From NCBI GenBank assembly GCA_027030295.1, contig JALVFB010000117.1:1-12477 (forward strand): a stretch of DNA of 12,477 bases, in the 5' to 3' direction. Below, one piece after another: positions 1 to 6,794 of the stretch. Source of the stretch: Hyphomicrobiales bacterium. Lineage in GTDB: Bacteria > Pseudomonadota > Alphaproteobacteria > Rhizobiales > Aestuariivirgaceae. The notes under the pieces are model-generated. The model made no database searches. It was not told where the DNA came from and was given only the letters and a program-made list of their open reading frames with translations. Both the position numbers and the translations under genes were made by a program. Each line of letters starts with the position of its first letter. Position 1 is the stretch's first letter.

Positions 1-243
1 GAATTCGCCATGACACCCCGCGCAACGCGCGCCATAGAGTTCCTCGCCTTCCGCCACCGTGCCGGCGCCGGAGGGCAGGCCCGCGCCATCGAAGCGGGCG
101 TCGCGGTCGATGGCGGCGATCTCGCGTGCGCTCAGGGGCGTGCCGATGCGCGCCGTCTCCGCCGCCGGCGCTCCGCCTGCCGGCAGCAGGAGAATGATCA
201 GCGCCGCCGCGCGCACCTCCGGTCTATCAATCCACCCGCACAT
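1..243 (-). CDS. soxD: SoxD, c-type cytochrome subunit of sulfane dehydrogenase SoxCD (5' part only)
   Basis: SoxD is the haem subunit of the periplasmic SoxCD sulfane dehydrogenase and passes electrons from the molybdenum subunit SoxC to other cytochromes. Only 81 codons are present; the frame is open at the left edge. The ATG at 243 overlaps the end of soxC by 17 bp and has GAGG about 7 nt upstream, which fixes the start. Residues 1-28 form a signal peptide with a hydrophobic core (AAALIILLL) and an APAA-type cleavage region. A haem c site CAGCH lies at residues 74-78, just before the edge. Identification rests on this haem site, on the signal peptide and above all on the position directly after soxC with translational overlap. 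Without the rest of the protein a generic cytochrome c cannot be excluded from sequence alone. Confidence 0.85.
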   Translation of the reverse strand, partial: MCGWIDRPEVRAAALIILLLPAGGAPAAETARIGTPLSAREIAAIDRDARFDGAGLPSGAGTVAEGEELYGARCAGCHGEF

Positions 244-1498
244 GGCGCACCTCGCCGTTCGGCATCACCCGCCAGGTGGTGATGGAATTGTTGTGATAGA
301 CCTGATTGGCGCTCTTCACCCGCAGGTTTTCGGCATACGTGGGCTGCACGTTGCCCTTTTCGTCCACCGCGCGCGATTGCAGCAGCAGTTCCTCGCCGCG
401 CCAGTCAAAGGGCAGGTGAAAGCGCGTCAGGCACTTCGGCAGCACCGGTTCCTCCAGCCGCGCCGACCGCCAGTTGCGCCCGCCATCGAAGGAAATGTCC
501 ACCGCCTTGACGCGCCCATGCCCCGACCATGCCAGCCCCGAGAGCCGTTGCGGCCCATGCGCCTTCAACGGCCTTTCGGGGCAGGGCAGGGTGATGACGG
601 AATTGACCTCCTGGATGAGGGTGAACAGCCGCGCCTTGCCGTCGTCCTGCAAGTCGGCGTAGCGCGCCGTTTCCTCGCGCGTCAGCCATGGCGCATCGCC
701 CACCTCGATGCGATGCAGCCATTTCACGTTCAGCGATCCTTCCGTTCCCGGCGCCAGCAGCCGCAAGGGAAAGCCCTGTTCGGGCCGCAGCGCCTCGCCG
801 TTCTGCGCGAACACCAGCAGAGCCTCGTCCCACAACGCGCGCGGCACGGAGCGGGCGTAGGCCGCGCCATCCGCCCCTTCCGCCAGCAGCCAGCGCGCGC
901 CCGCCTTCAGCCCGCACAGGGTGAGCACGTCCATCAGCCGCACGCCCGTCCATTCACTGCACGAGAGCATGCCGTGGGTGAACTGCACCGCGTTCACCTG
1001 CGGGCGCTTCCAGTTGAGCGAATTGTTGCCGGCGCACTCGATGAAGTGCAAACGCGAAACCGCGGGCAGGCGTTTCAGGTCATCCAGCGTGAAGGCCAGT
1101 GGCCGCTCCACCAGCCCGTGCACCTTCAGGCGAAATCGCGCCGGGTCGATGACGGGCGTGCCGGCGTGCGAACGCTCGAAGTGCAGGCCATTGGGGGTGA
1201 TGACGCCCTCCAGGTCCGCCAGCGGCGTGAAGGCCACGTTGGTGAGCCGCGAGGGCAGCATCCAGTTCAGCCAGCGCCGCACCACGCCGCGCTGAAACGG
1301 CGAGGGCAGGCCATAGGGGCGCGCGCCCACCGCCATGCCGGGCCGGAAAGGGGCGTGTTCCGGCCGCTGCGCGCGCGCGCCGTTGCGGGGCAGGCCCAGC
1401 GCGGCGGCCAGACCTGCCAGGCCCGCGAACAGGCGACGCCGCCCCGGGTCGGCGGGCGCCGCCTGTCGCTGCGTGTCGTCTGTCCCATGCCAGCCCAT
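227..1498 (-). CDS. soxC: SoxC, molybdenum-cofactor subunit of sulfane dehydrogenase
   Basis: SoxC belongs to the sulfite oxidase family of molybdopterin enzymes and, with SoxD, oxidises the sulfane sulfur left on SoxY after SoxB action. The protein is 423 residues, normal for the family. A twin-arginine signal (RRRLFAGLAGL, about residues 20-30) predicts Tat export of the folded, cofactor-loaded enzyme. The Mo-ligating cysteine is C155 in HFIECAGNN. The dimerisation domain fills the C-terminal part (VDISFDGGRNW, residues 333-343) and the protein ends in the SoxC-typical NQVYHNNSITTW block (398-409). The ATG at 1498 has AAAGG 8 nt upstream and lies 27 bp after soxB. The SoxC-type C terminus and the sox neighbours separate it from ordinary sulfite dehydrogenases. 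Confidence 0.96.
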   Translation of the reverse strand: MGWHGTDDTQRQAAPADPGRRRLFAGLAGLAAALGLPRNGARAQRPEHAPFRPGMAVGARPYGLPSPFQRGVVRRWLNWMLPSRLTNVAFTPLADLEGVITPNGLHFERSHAGTPVIDPARFRLKVHGLVERPLAFTLDDLKRLPAVSRLHFIECAGNNSLNWKRPQVNAVQFTHGMLSCSEWTGVRLMDVLTLCGLKAGARWLLAEGADGAAYARSVPRALWDEALLVFAQNGEALRPEQGFPLRLLAPGTEGSLNVKWLHRIEVGDAPWLTREETARYADLQDDGKARLFTLIQEVNSVITLPCPERPLKAHGPQRLSGLAWSGHGRVKAVDISFDGGRNWRSARLEEPVLPKCLTRFHLPFDWRGEELLLQSRAVDEKGNVQPTYAENLRVKSANQVYHNNSITTWRVMPNGEVRHVRVD

Positions 1499-1504
1499 GC
1501 GTAT

Positions 1505-1520
1505 CGCCTTTCGGAAGGCG
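1505..1520 (-). promoter_or_regulatory. Small hairpin covering the soxC ribosome-binding site
   Basis: In the 27-bp soxB-soxC spacer a perfect 6-bp stem (CGCCTT / AAGGCG) encloses a 4-nt loop. On the minus-strand mRNA the 3' arm contains the AAGG that would serve as soxC Shine-Dalgarno. The stem could hide the site and tie soxC translation to passage of ribosomes finishing soxB. It is seen in sequence; the role is inferred. Confidence 0.35.
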
Positions 1521-1525
1521 GTGGT

Positions 1526-3214
1526 TCAGGTCACCAGCCGAACATCCCTCTGTTCCGGGATGCGGATGGTCTTCTGCTTGCGGATCCAGTTCATCACCAG
1601 ATCCCACACCGGCGGGCCTTCCACGCCCGGATTCACCGAGGCCCAGCCGGTGACCACGTATTTCTTCGCGGCATCGATGGGCTGGCCGGTGCGTTTCAGG
1701 CGCAGGTTCTGGATGCGGTTGCCCATCTTCTCATAGGGGTGGATGTCGAAGAGGATGCCGCCGGTGCGCACCATGTCGCCGCCCTGCTGATAGTAGGGAT
1801 CCGGGTTGTAGAGATTGTCGCACACGTCCTCCAGAATCTCCTTCAGGCGCTGGCCGGTCATCTCGGAGCGATAGACCTGGGGGTAGGTGATGGCCGTCTG
1901 CGAATAGACGTCCTCGGCCCGGATCTGCTGGCCCGGGATTAGTGACGGTCCCCAGCGGAAACCCGGCGACAACGCGATTTCCGCATCACGCTCCTCCATC
2001 AGCGCCGTGGTGATGAGGGTGTCGAAGGTGCCGGCCAGGTTGCCGCGCCGATACAGCGGCGTCTCGGTGGTGCCCAGCACCTCGTTCAACGCTTTCTCGT
2101 GCGGTTTGCGAATGCTCTGGATGAGCTTGCGCATCTCCGCGTCCGGCTGGATCACGTCGGAGAACACGGGAATGAGCTTGTAGGTGAAGCCCGTCATGCG
2201 CCCATCCTTCACCTCCACGTCCAGGCGCGAGACGAACTTGCCCGAGCAGCCCGAGGAAACGAGGATGGTCTTGCCCACGCGCTCCACCTGCGGGGTGGCG
2301 TCGTGCGTATGGCCCACCAGCACCACGTCGATGCCCTTCACCCGGCTGGCCAGCTTCCGGTCCACGTCGTAGCCGTTGTGCGAGAGCAGCACCACCAGCT
2401 CCGCACCGGCCGCGCGGGCGTCGTCCACGTGCTTTTGCACCATCTTCTCGCGGATGCCGAACGACCAGTTCGGGATCATGTGGCGCGGATTGGCCACCGG
2501 GGTGTAGGGAAAGGCCTGGCCGATGACCGCCACCTTCACCCCGCCGCGCTCGAACATTTCCCAGGCCTTGAACACCGGCTCTTCCCACTGTGCGTCGATG
2601 ACGTTGCCGGCCAGCCACGGGAATTTGAGCTGTTTGATCAGCTCCTGCACCCGCTCTTCGCCGAAGGTGAACTCCCAGTGCGCGGTCATGGCGGAGGTGC
2701 CCAGCGCGTTCATCACGTCCACCATGTCCTGCGCCTGCGTCTTGAGGGAGGTGTAGGAGCCTTGCCAGGTGTCGCCGCCATCCAGCACCAGGCAGCGATC
2801 GTCGCCACGCTCGGCGCGGATGGCCTTGACGATGGTGGCGACGCGATCCATGCCGCCGACCTTGCCGTATTTCTTCGCCAGCTCCGCGAAGTCCAGCCAG
2901 GTCAGCGCATAGGCCTCGGGCGTGCCGCGACGAATGCCATAGCGTTTCAGGAAATCCTCGCCGGTCAGGTGCGGTGGCAGACCCTTCATCGGCCCCACGC
3001 CCAGGTTCACGTCCGGTTCCCGGAAATAGATGGGAACGAGCTGGGCGTGGATGTCGGTGACGTGGATGAGCGTCACCTGTCCCTTCGGTCTGAAGGCCAG
3101 GAGCTGCTCCTGGGTGAGGGATTCATCGGCCAGCGCCCGACGGAAGCCCTCCACGGAGCCGGTGACGGCCAGCGTGGCCAGCGCCAACTGGATGAAGTCG
3201 CGACGGTTCAACAC
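1526..3214 (-). CDS. soxB: SoxB, thiosulfohydrolase (dimanganese sulfate hydrolase)
   Basis: SoxB hydrolyses the SoxY-bound cysteine S-thiosulfonate and releases sulfate. It is a 562-residue member of the calcineurin-like metallophosphatase / 5'-nucleotidase superfamily. Visible metal-site motifs are DIH (54-56), GGDTWQGS (146-153), the SoxB-specific AHWEFTFG (178-185, where true 5'-nucleotidases have GNHEFD), SHNG (278-281) and VGHTHD (300-305). A Tat signal is present at the N terminus (NRRDFIQLALATLAV), consistent with export after metal loading. The start is a GTG at 3214 with GGAG 9 nt upstream; a TTG lies at the next codon, and an upstream ATG is closed by a stop at its third codon. It is followed after 27 bp by soxC. 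It is unusual here that soxB stands almost 1 kb from soxA and probably has its own leader. Confidence 0.97.
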   Translation of the reverse strand: MLNRRDFIQLALATLAVTGSVEGFRRALADESLTQEQLLAFRPKGQVTLIHVTDIHAQLVPIYFREPDVNLGVGPMKGLPPHLTGEDFLKRYGIRRGTPEAYALTWLDFAELAKKYGKVGGMDRVATIVKAIRAERGDDRCLVLDGGDTWQGSYTSLKTQAQDMVDVMNALGTSAMTAHWEFTFGEERVQELIKQLKFPWLAGNVIDAQWEEPVFKAWEMFERGGVKVAVIGQAFPYTPVANPRHMIPNWSFGIREKMVQKHVDDARAAGAELVVLLSHNGYDVDRKLASRVKGIDVVLVGHTHDATPQVERVGKTILVSSGCSGKFVSRLDVEVKDGRMTGFTYKLIPVFSDVIQPDAEMRKLIQSIRKPHEKALNEVLGTTETPLYRRGNLAGTFDTLITTALMEERDAEIALSPGFRWGPSLIPGQQIRAEDVYSQTAITYPQVYRSEMTGQRLKEILEDVCDNLYNPDPYYQQGGDMVRTGGILFDIHPYEKMGNRIQNLRLKRTGQPIDAAKKYVVTGWASVNPGVEGPPVWDLVMNWIRKQKTIRIPEQRDVRLVT

Positions 3215-3263
3215 GGCGGTTTACTCCATTGTGGTTGTTGTATTTCGGCTGCATCCGCGGTCC

Positions 3264-3303
3264 TTCCCCTTGCCGCTGCCGGCCCGGAACGCCGGCAGGG
3301 GAA
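3264..3303 (-). promoter_or_regulatory. Stem-loop in the putative soxB leader
   Basis: The inverted repeat TGCCGGC (3277-3283) / GCCGGCA (3291-3297) has a 7-nt loop. It is flanked by a second complementary pair, TTCCCC (3264-3269) and GGGGAA (3298-3303), with unpaired bases between the arms on one side. It lies about 50-90 nt upstream of the soxB GTG and has no following T tract on the minus strand. It is therefore more likely a structured 5' leader or an mRNA-stability element than a terminator. Confidence 0.4.
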
Positions 3304-3389
3304 AGAGGAATCGAGAACGTTGATCGGCTGGAGGGGGGCGCCGTGATTGCAGGCTTTACCGGGAAAGGGCTTGTCATGCGCGGAAGGCG

Positions 3390-3423
3390 AAAAGAACGGC
3401 GTGGGGCTTTTGCCCACACGCCG
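3390..3423 (-). terminator. Rho-independent terminator-like hairpin reading toward soxB
   Basis: The stem pairs CGGCGTG with CACGCCG (7 bp) and GGGC with GCCC (4 bp), with a single bulged A at 3416 and a 4-nt loop (AAAA on the minus strand). On the minus strand it is followed at once by TTCTTTT. No T tract follows on the plus strand, so the orientation is minus. It lies about 780 bp after the soxA stop and about 180 bp before soxB. It could end the soxXYZA transcript, end an unannotated RNA from the gap, or act as an attenuator for soxB. Confidence 0.6.
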
Positions 3424-4206
3424 CCTGTGAAAATGCAACGGGTCAAAGGTCTTAACGGACGCGTTGCCCGGCCCACCAGGAATTACACCGGAAGAAGATA
3501 CGCTCCTCCGAATGGGGTCATTGGCAACCCATCTTGCTATGCCTCCCTTTACCCGTTCACGTCCAACACGCTGCGACGAAGTATGATTATTGTTCTCCGC
3601 CGTGGCCATCCGGGGGCTTTCCGCGTGGTGCCGGCTCAAGGGGGCAGACCGGCAGCCGAGGATGGCCAACGTAGTGCGATGCGCACCACGCGCGCCGGGG
3701 GACCATGGCTTGCGTGGCGTCACCGCCTGCCGCCGGACATGGGGGCCGGATGCTGCCCGGGTTCTTGTTACGAGGCCCGCTGCGTTGATGTGCGCCACGC
3801 CCGTGCGCTCCTGGGGGCAACAAGCGACGGGTGGAACCACAGCGTCGAAGCCTGCCGGAACCAGGGCGGCATCCTTGCACCTTTTCCGACAGCGAAATCT
3901 TTTTACAGGACTTTTGGTAGAGAAGCAACATGCTGGTTGTGAAAATTCGTTTGACGCGCATTTCTTTTCTGACAAACCTGCAAGAAATGCAATTTCCGCG
4001 AAAATAATGGAATATGAACACCCGGAAAGAGCATTGTGGGCGAGGTCATGATTCAGCGCCATTGATGCCATATGTGTTTTCACCCGCATCTGCATGACAG
4101 GAATTCTCGCTCTTCACCCCACCGGTAGGCGCTGCATGCCGGTCGGCAGCAAAAGGGCCGGCGCATGGAATCCTCGCGCCGGCCCGGGTGTCGTTTCACG
4201 CGGTGC

Positions 4207-5046
4207 TCAGCGGCGCACCCCCGGCACCTCCACCGGCAGGCCATTGGTGCGCCATTTCACGAACAGCTCCAGGTTCACGTATTCATCCGCCCCCTGCTTG
4301 TAGGGCTTGGCGCGCACCTGCTTGTTGCAGCCCTTGAAGCGGCGGTGCAGAGAACCAAGCTTCTGCCATTTCAGGCGATAGGTGGGGAAATTGCCGCCGC
4401 CGCGCCCCTCGGAGATGAAATCGGCGCGGATGTATTTGCCGGCATTGTCCTCGTGGCAGTGTTTGCAGGCCATGTCGAGTTGACCACGGCGCTGATAATA
4501 GAAGGCCTTGCCCTTTTCGAAGAACGGCTTCGCCGGGCCGTCGATCTTCACGTTCACCGGCAGGCCGCGCGACACATAGCCGATGAGTGCGGTCACGCCC
4601 AGCAGGTTGTCCTTGTCCCACTTCCAGGGCTTGGCCTGCATCTTTTCCGTGCGGCAACGGTTGATACGCTGTTCGATGTTGATGAGTTTCTTCGTCTTCG
4701 GGTCATACTTAGGATAGACGGGATAGACGCCGCGCATCTTTTCCGGCGCGCCGTGGCAGTCCTGGCAGGACTTGTTGGCCTTGCCGTCCTTCTTCGCCCA
4801 CAGCTTGCGGCCCTTTTCCACCCACAGCATGCCCGGATTGTCGAAATCATCGTCCTCCATGGCCTGGGTGGAAGGGTTGGAATAAAGATAGCCGGACTTC
4901 TTGCCGTCCACCTCGAACTTGCCCTTGCATTCCTCGCAGGCCGATGCGCTGCCTGCGCCCAGCGTGAAGACGCCCGCCACGGCCAACGCGCCAAGGGCGG
5001 TGAAGGCCACTCCGCCCATGCGATACCTTGTCCCGAACATTTTCAT
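4207..5046 (-). CDS. soxA: SoxA, dihaem c-type cytochrome (L-cysteine S-thiosulfotransferase catalytic subunit)
   Basis: SoxA, with SoxX, joins thiosulfate oxidatively to the SoxY cysteine. The 279-residue form starting at ATG 5046 carries a Sec signal peptide (about residues 1-36, ending GAGSASA). It has haem sites CQDCH (94-98) and CKHCH (194-198), the paired cysteine of the first domain (C131 in NRCRTEKMQAKPW), and the active-site cysteine C240 in GCNKQVRAKPY, whose haem ligand is normally a cysteine persulfide. Two CxxCH sites make it the dihaem type. A frame extension to a GTG at 5079 lacks a ribosome site. AAGGCGAGGG (5047-5056) serves ATG 5046 or, perhaps better, the ATG at 5040. Odd feature: a CEECK motif right after the predicted cleavage site. 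It follows soxZ after about 140 bp. Confidence 0.95.
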   Translation of the reverse strand: MKMFGTRYRMGGVAFTALGALAVAGVFTLGAGSASACEECKGKFEVDGKKSGYLYSNPSTQAMEDDDFDNPGMLWVEKGRKLWAKKDGKANKSCQDCHGAPEKMRGVYPVYPKYDPKTKKLINIEQRINRCRTEKMQAKPWKWDKDNLLGVTALIGYVSRGLPVNVKIDGPAKPFFEKGKAFYYQRRGQLDMACKHCHEDNAGKYIRADFISEGRGGGNFPTYRLKWQKLGSLHRRFKGCNKQVRAKPYKQGADEYVNLELFVKWRTNGLPVEVPGVRR

Positions 5047-5058
5047 CCCTCGCCTTGT
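5038..5058 (-). promoter_or_regulatory. Translation initiation block of soxA, shared with soxX
   Basis: ACAAGGCGAGGGA is followed by TGAAAATG here and by GAAAATG in front of soxX (6656-6675). The two blocks are identical except for one extra T in soxA. By analogy with soxX the favoured soxA start is the ATG at 5040, which sits 6 nt after GAGGG, although ATG 5046 is two codons upstream in the same frame. Confidence 0.5.
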
Positions 5059-5135
5059 TCTGTTCTGGTTGAACGGCACGGCGCCGCTCTTTCGATGTCG
5101 AAATGCACGCCCGGGCGGCCCTCCCTCATGGCTAT

Positions 5136-5174
5136 CCGCACCGGTGCGGCCCGGCGGAGCGAACCCCGCCGGGC
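5136..5174 (-). promoter_or_regulatory. GC-rich palindrome and stem-loop between soxZ and soxA
   Basis: A perfect 14-bp palindrome CCGCACCGGTGCGG (5136-5149) abuts a 9-bp stem, GCCCGGCGG (5149-5157) with CCGCCGGGC (5166-5174), around an 8-nt loop. It begins 14 nt after the soxZ stop on the minus-strand mRNA and has no T tract. I infer a processing or stabilising element that may set the level of soxXYZ mRNA against soxA, rather than a true terminator. Confidence 0.45.
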
Positions 5175-5187
5175 GTCGATGGTTGCG

Positions 5188-5508
5188 TCAGGCGACCTCG
5201 ATCCTGGCTTTCGCCGTGTAGGTCTGACCGGCGTCATCCTTCCACACGAACTCGTATTCGCCGGATTCGCTCACCCGGTGGGTGAAGGCGGTGTAGGGGT
5301 TGGCGGAAATGCCGGTGTCCCACTCTGCCGTCAGGAAGGGCTTGCCATTGAACTTCGCCTCGAAGGTATGGATGATGTTGCGCTTGATGGGTTTTCCGGT
5401 CTTCTTGTCCTTCGTGGCGCGCTGCATCTTGTGCTTGATGAGCGTCTTGATGGTGATGATCTCGCCCTTCTTCGCCTTCTTCGGCACCTTCACGCGAGCC
5501 TTGCCCAT
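5188..5508 (-). CDS. soxZ: SoxZ, scaffold subunit of the SoxYZ sulfur carrier
   Basis: SoxZ is an immunoglobulin-fold partner of SoxY; together they present the SoxY C-terminal cysteine to the other Sox enzymes. The protein is 106 residues, the usual length, with a lysine-rich start (GKARVKVPKKAKKGEIITIKTLIKHKM, split over residues 2-28) and the family-typical stretch NGKPFLTAEWDTGISANPY (54-72). It has no signal peptide, as expected: SoxZ is carried through the Tat system bound to SoxY. ATG 5508 has AAGGAG about 8 nt upstream. It lies 52 bp after soxY. Confidence 0.96.
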   Translation of the reverse strand: MGKARVKVPKKAKKGEIITIKTLIKHKMQRATKDKKTGKPIKRNIIHTFEAKFNGKPFLTAEWDTGISANPYTAFTHRVSESGEYEFVWKDDAGQTYTAKARIEVA

Positions 5509-5560
5509 GATTGTCTCTCCTTGCGAAAAATTCCGTTCAGATCAGCCCATTGCGGTTGCA

Positions 5561-6031
5561 TCAGCCGCCGCAGCCGCCAATGGTCACCTTCACGTTGGTC
5601 TTGGCGATGCGGAAGCTGCCGTCCGACATCTTCGCCAGCGCCCAGACTTCCTGCGTCTGCGCCAGCCGCATGCGGGTGGAAACCCAGGCCTTTCCGGAAT
5701 CGGGCGTGAACTTGAAGGTGGCCACGTAAACGGTCGGGTTTTTCGGCGCGATGATGGTGACGGATTCACAGTAATCCTTGTCCGTCATCGGGCTGTCCAC
5801 CGAGATCTTCACCGGCACCGTGGCGCCGTTTTCGGCGATCTCCGGCATTTCCAGCTTCACCTTGCCTTCCGTCGGCTTGGCGCCACCGGTCAGCTCCTGC
5901 AGCAGCTTGTTGGCGTCCTTCATCTCGCGCGCCAGGGCGCCGCTCGTCAGCGCCGTCAGGGTCGCCACCGCGGCGCCGGAAGCCACCAGGAATTCCCGGC
6001 GGTCGAGAACCTCGATTCTTGTCTTGCTCAT
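5561..6031 (-). CDS. soxY: SoxY, covalent sulfur-carrier subunit
   Basis: SoxY bears all pathway intermediates on a cysteine in a flexible C-terminal arm. The protein is 156 residues. A Tat signal (DRREFLVASG, residues 10-19, ending near SGALA) exports the SoxYZ pair. The protein ends with GGCGG, placing the carrier cysteine at C154. The core matches the family (VTIIAPKNP, about 91-99). Odd feature: a second cysteine, C88 in DKDYCESV, in a protein whose relatives usually have only the arm cysteine in the mature part. ATG 6031 has AAGGAG 9 nt upstream. It sits 126 bp after soxX and 52 bp before soxZ, in one probable transcript. Confidence 0.96.
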   Translation of the reverse strand: MSKTRIEVLDRREFLVASGAAVATLTALTSGALAREMKDANKLLQELTGGAKPTEGKVKLEMPEIAENGATVPVKISVDSPMTDKDYCESVTIIAPKNPTVYVATFKFTPDSGKAWVSTRMRLAQTQEVWALAKMSDGSFRIAKTNVKVTIGGCGG

Positions 6032-6055
6032 GTGTTGTTGCTCCTTACGCTTCTT

Positions 6056-6150
6056 CGCTCCGTTGCTTGAACCAGCCCGTCCCGGAGCGTTTCCTCCCGT
6101 GTCCTCGGCGCATCGGCTCTCGTGTTTTCGTCACGTATTGCCGCCGATGC
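6056..6150 (-). promoter_or_regulatory. Two inverted repeats in the soxX-soxY spacer
   Basis: The 126-bp spacer holds GCATCGGC (6110-6117) with GCCGATGC (6143-6150), an 8-bp stem with a 25-nt loop. It also holds CGCTCCG (6056-6062) with CGGAGCG (6083-6089), a 7-bp stem with a 20-nt loop. Neither has a T tract on the minus strand. The long loops make stable termination unlikely; they may be transcript-processing structures. Chance pairing in GC-rich DNA is possible. Confidence 0.3.
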
Positions 6151-6157
6151 CGACGCT

Positions 6158-6658
6158 TCACTGTGACGACTTCAGCGTCTTCAGGAAGGCGATGATGTCT
6201 TCGATCTCTTGCTCGGTCAGCACCGGCTTGCCCTTGAACTTCTTCTTCACCCGGTGCAGCCCCTCGGTGTGATAGAAGGCCGGCATGATGGTATCGGGAT
6301 TGAGCACCTTCGGATTCACCAGCCGCAGGCGCATTTCCCCTTCCTGCATGTTGCTGGCGACATCGCTCAGCTCGGGGCCGACGTTGCCATGGAAAGGATA
6401 GTCGTTCAGCTGCACGACCTTGTGACACGCCAGGCAGTTGCCCTTTTTGCGCGCGACCATCAGCTTCGCGCCGCGCTTGGGATCGCCGGACTTGTCCGTC
6501 AACGGCTTCGGAATGGAGACGCCATCGACGATTTCGTAGGGCTTCAACCCCTTTTCATGCACCTTGGTGACCTCTGCCGCGGCCCCCTGTGCCATTAGGG
6601 CCAGCGCCGCTCCGCCAGCCAGCAAGGTCGTCATCCGCATGGATGCTTTCCTGGTCAT
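6158..6658 (-). CDS. soxX: SoxX, monohaem c-type cytochrome partner of SoxA
   Basis: SoxX takes electrons from the SoxA reaction and hands them to a small cytochrome or the respiratory chain. From ATG 6658 the protein is 166 residues, with a Sec signal peptide (about 1-28, MRMTTLLAGGAALALMAQGAAA region). The haem site is CLACH (75-79) and the likely distal ligand is M125 in NPDTIMPAFY (120-129), a SoxX hallmark. The C-terminal helix LTEQEIEDIIAFLKTL is the usual cytochrome c ending. The frame is open further upstream to 6811, but the upstream translation is not signal-like, and AAGGCGAGGG lies 5 nt before ATG 6658. It is the first gene of the sox cluster, divergent from cfa. Confidence 0.96.
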   Translation of the reverse strand: MTRKASMRMTTLLAGGAALALMAQGAAAEVTKVHEKGLKPYEIVDGVSIPKPLTDKSGDPKRGAKLMVARKKGNCLACHKVVQLNDYPFHGNVGPELSDVASNMQEGEMRLRLVNPKVLNPDTIMPAFYHTEGLHRVKKKFKGKPVLTEQEIEDIIAFLKTLKSSQ

Positions 6659-6675
6659 TTTCTCCCTCGCCTTGT
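6656..6675 (-). promoter_or_regulatory. Translation initiation block of soxX, shared with soxA
   Basis: AAGGCGAGGG at 6664-6673 followed by AGAAA and ATG. The same block stands before soxA (5038-5058) with one base added. It decides the soxX start against the longer frame. Confidence 0.55.
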
Positions 6676-6794
6676 CGTTGTCGCGGACGGCCTCATGCGC
6701 ATCCGCCCCGGCCACTCCCCTCCGGTGGCCCATCTGCCTAGCATGTGATCCGTATATGTGCAATATAGAATATAGGTTGAATAAGGAGGAACTC

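Larger units (their letters stand above)
3215..4206. other. About 1 kb without a recognisable gene between soxA and soxB
   Basis: Long open frames exist here on both strands, for example 3229-3942 plus and 3208-4095 minus. Their translations are low in ordinary protein character (rich in R, G, P and scattered C) and lack a Shine-Dalgarno at the start. I take them as by-products of GC-rich sequence. Identifiable items are a terminator-like hairpin (3390-3423), a leader hairpin before soxB (3264-3303) and a short AT-richer stretch at about 3890-4080. That stretch could hold a promoter: on the minus strand TTGCTT (3923-3928), 17 bp, TAAAAA (3900-3905). No tRNA T-loop, cobalamin, TPP or other riboswitch core that I know is visible. 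The region might encode a small RNA or be the remains of a decayed gene. Confidence 0.5.

Noticed and set aside
1..6. GAATTC at the very first base and again near 4101
   Set aside because: EcoRI sites; the first may mark a cloning boundary of the source sequence, not a biological feature.
59..1942. Long plus-strand open frame (627 codons) opposite soxC and soxB
   Set aside because: It is the antisense of two clearly conserved sox genes; its composition (H, R, Q, P, A rich, no domains) is typical for the complement of GC-rich coding DNA.
2099..3346. 415-codon plus-strand frame opposite soxB
   Set aside because: Shadow of soxB; low-complexity His/Arg/Gly translation.
3740..3900. Possible riboswitch or tRNA-like sequence in the gap (GGTTCC and GTCGAAGCC-like strings)
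   Set aside because: I could not build a cloverleaf, a cobalamin B12-box core, a TPP core or a tmRNA end from these strings on either strand.
3208..4095. Minus-strand open frame of 295 codons across the soxA-soxB gap, possible missing gene
   Set aside because: No Shine-Dalgarno, no motif, and it would run through the terminator-like hairpin and into the soxB leader; other frames in the gap look equally protein-like, which argues against all.
5047..5079. Upstream GTG start for soxA
   Set aside because: It adds 11 residues before the signal peptide and has no ribosome site, whereas ATG 5046/5040 follow AAGGCGAGGG.
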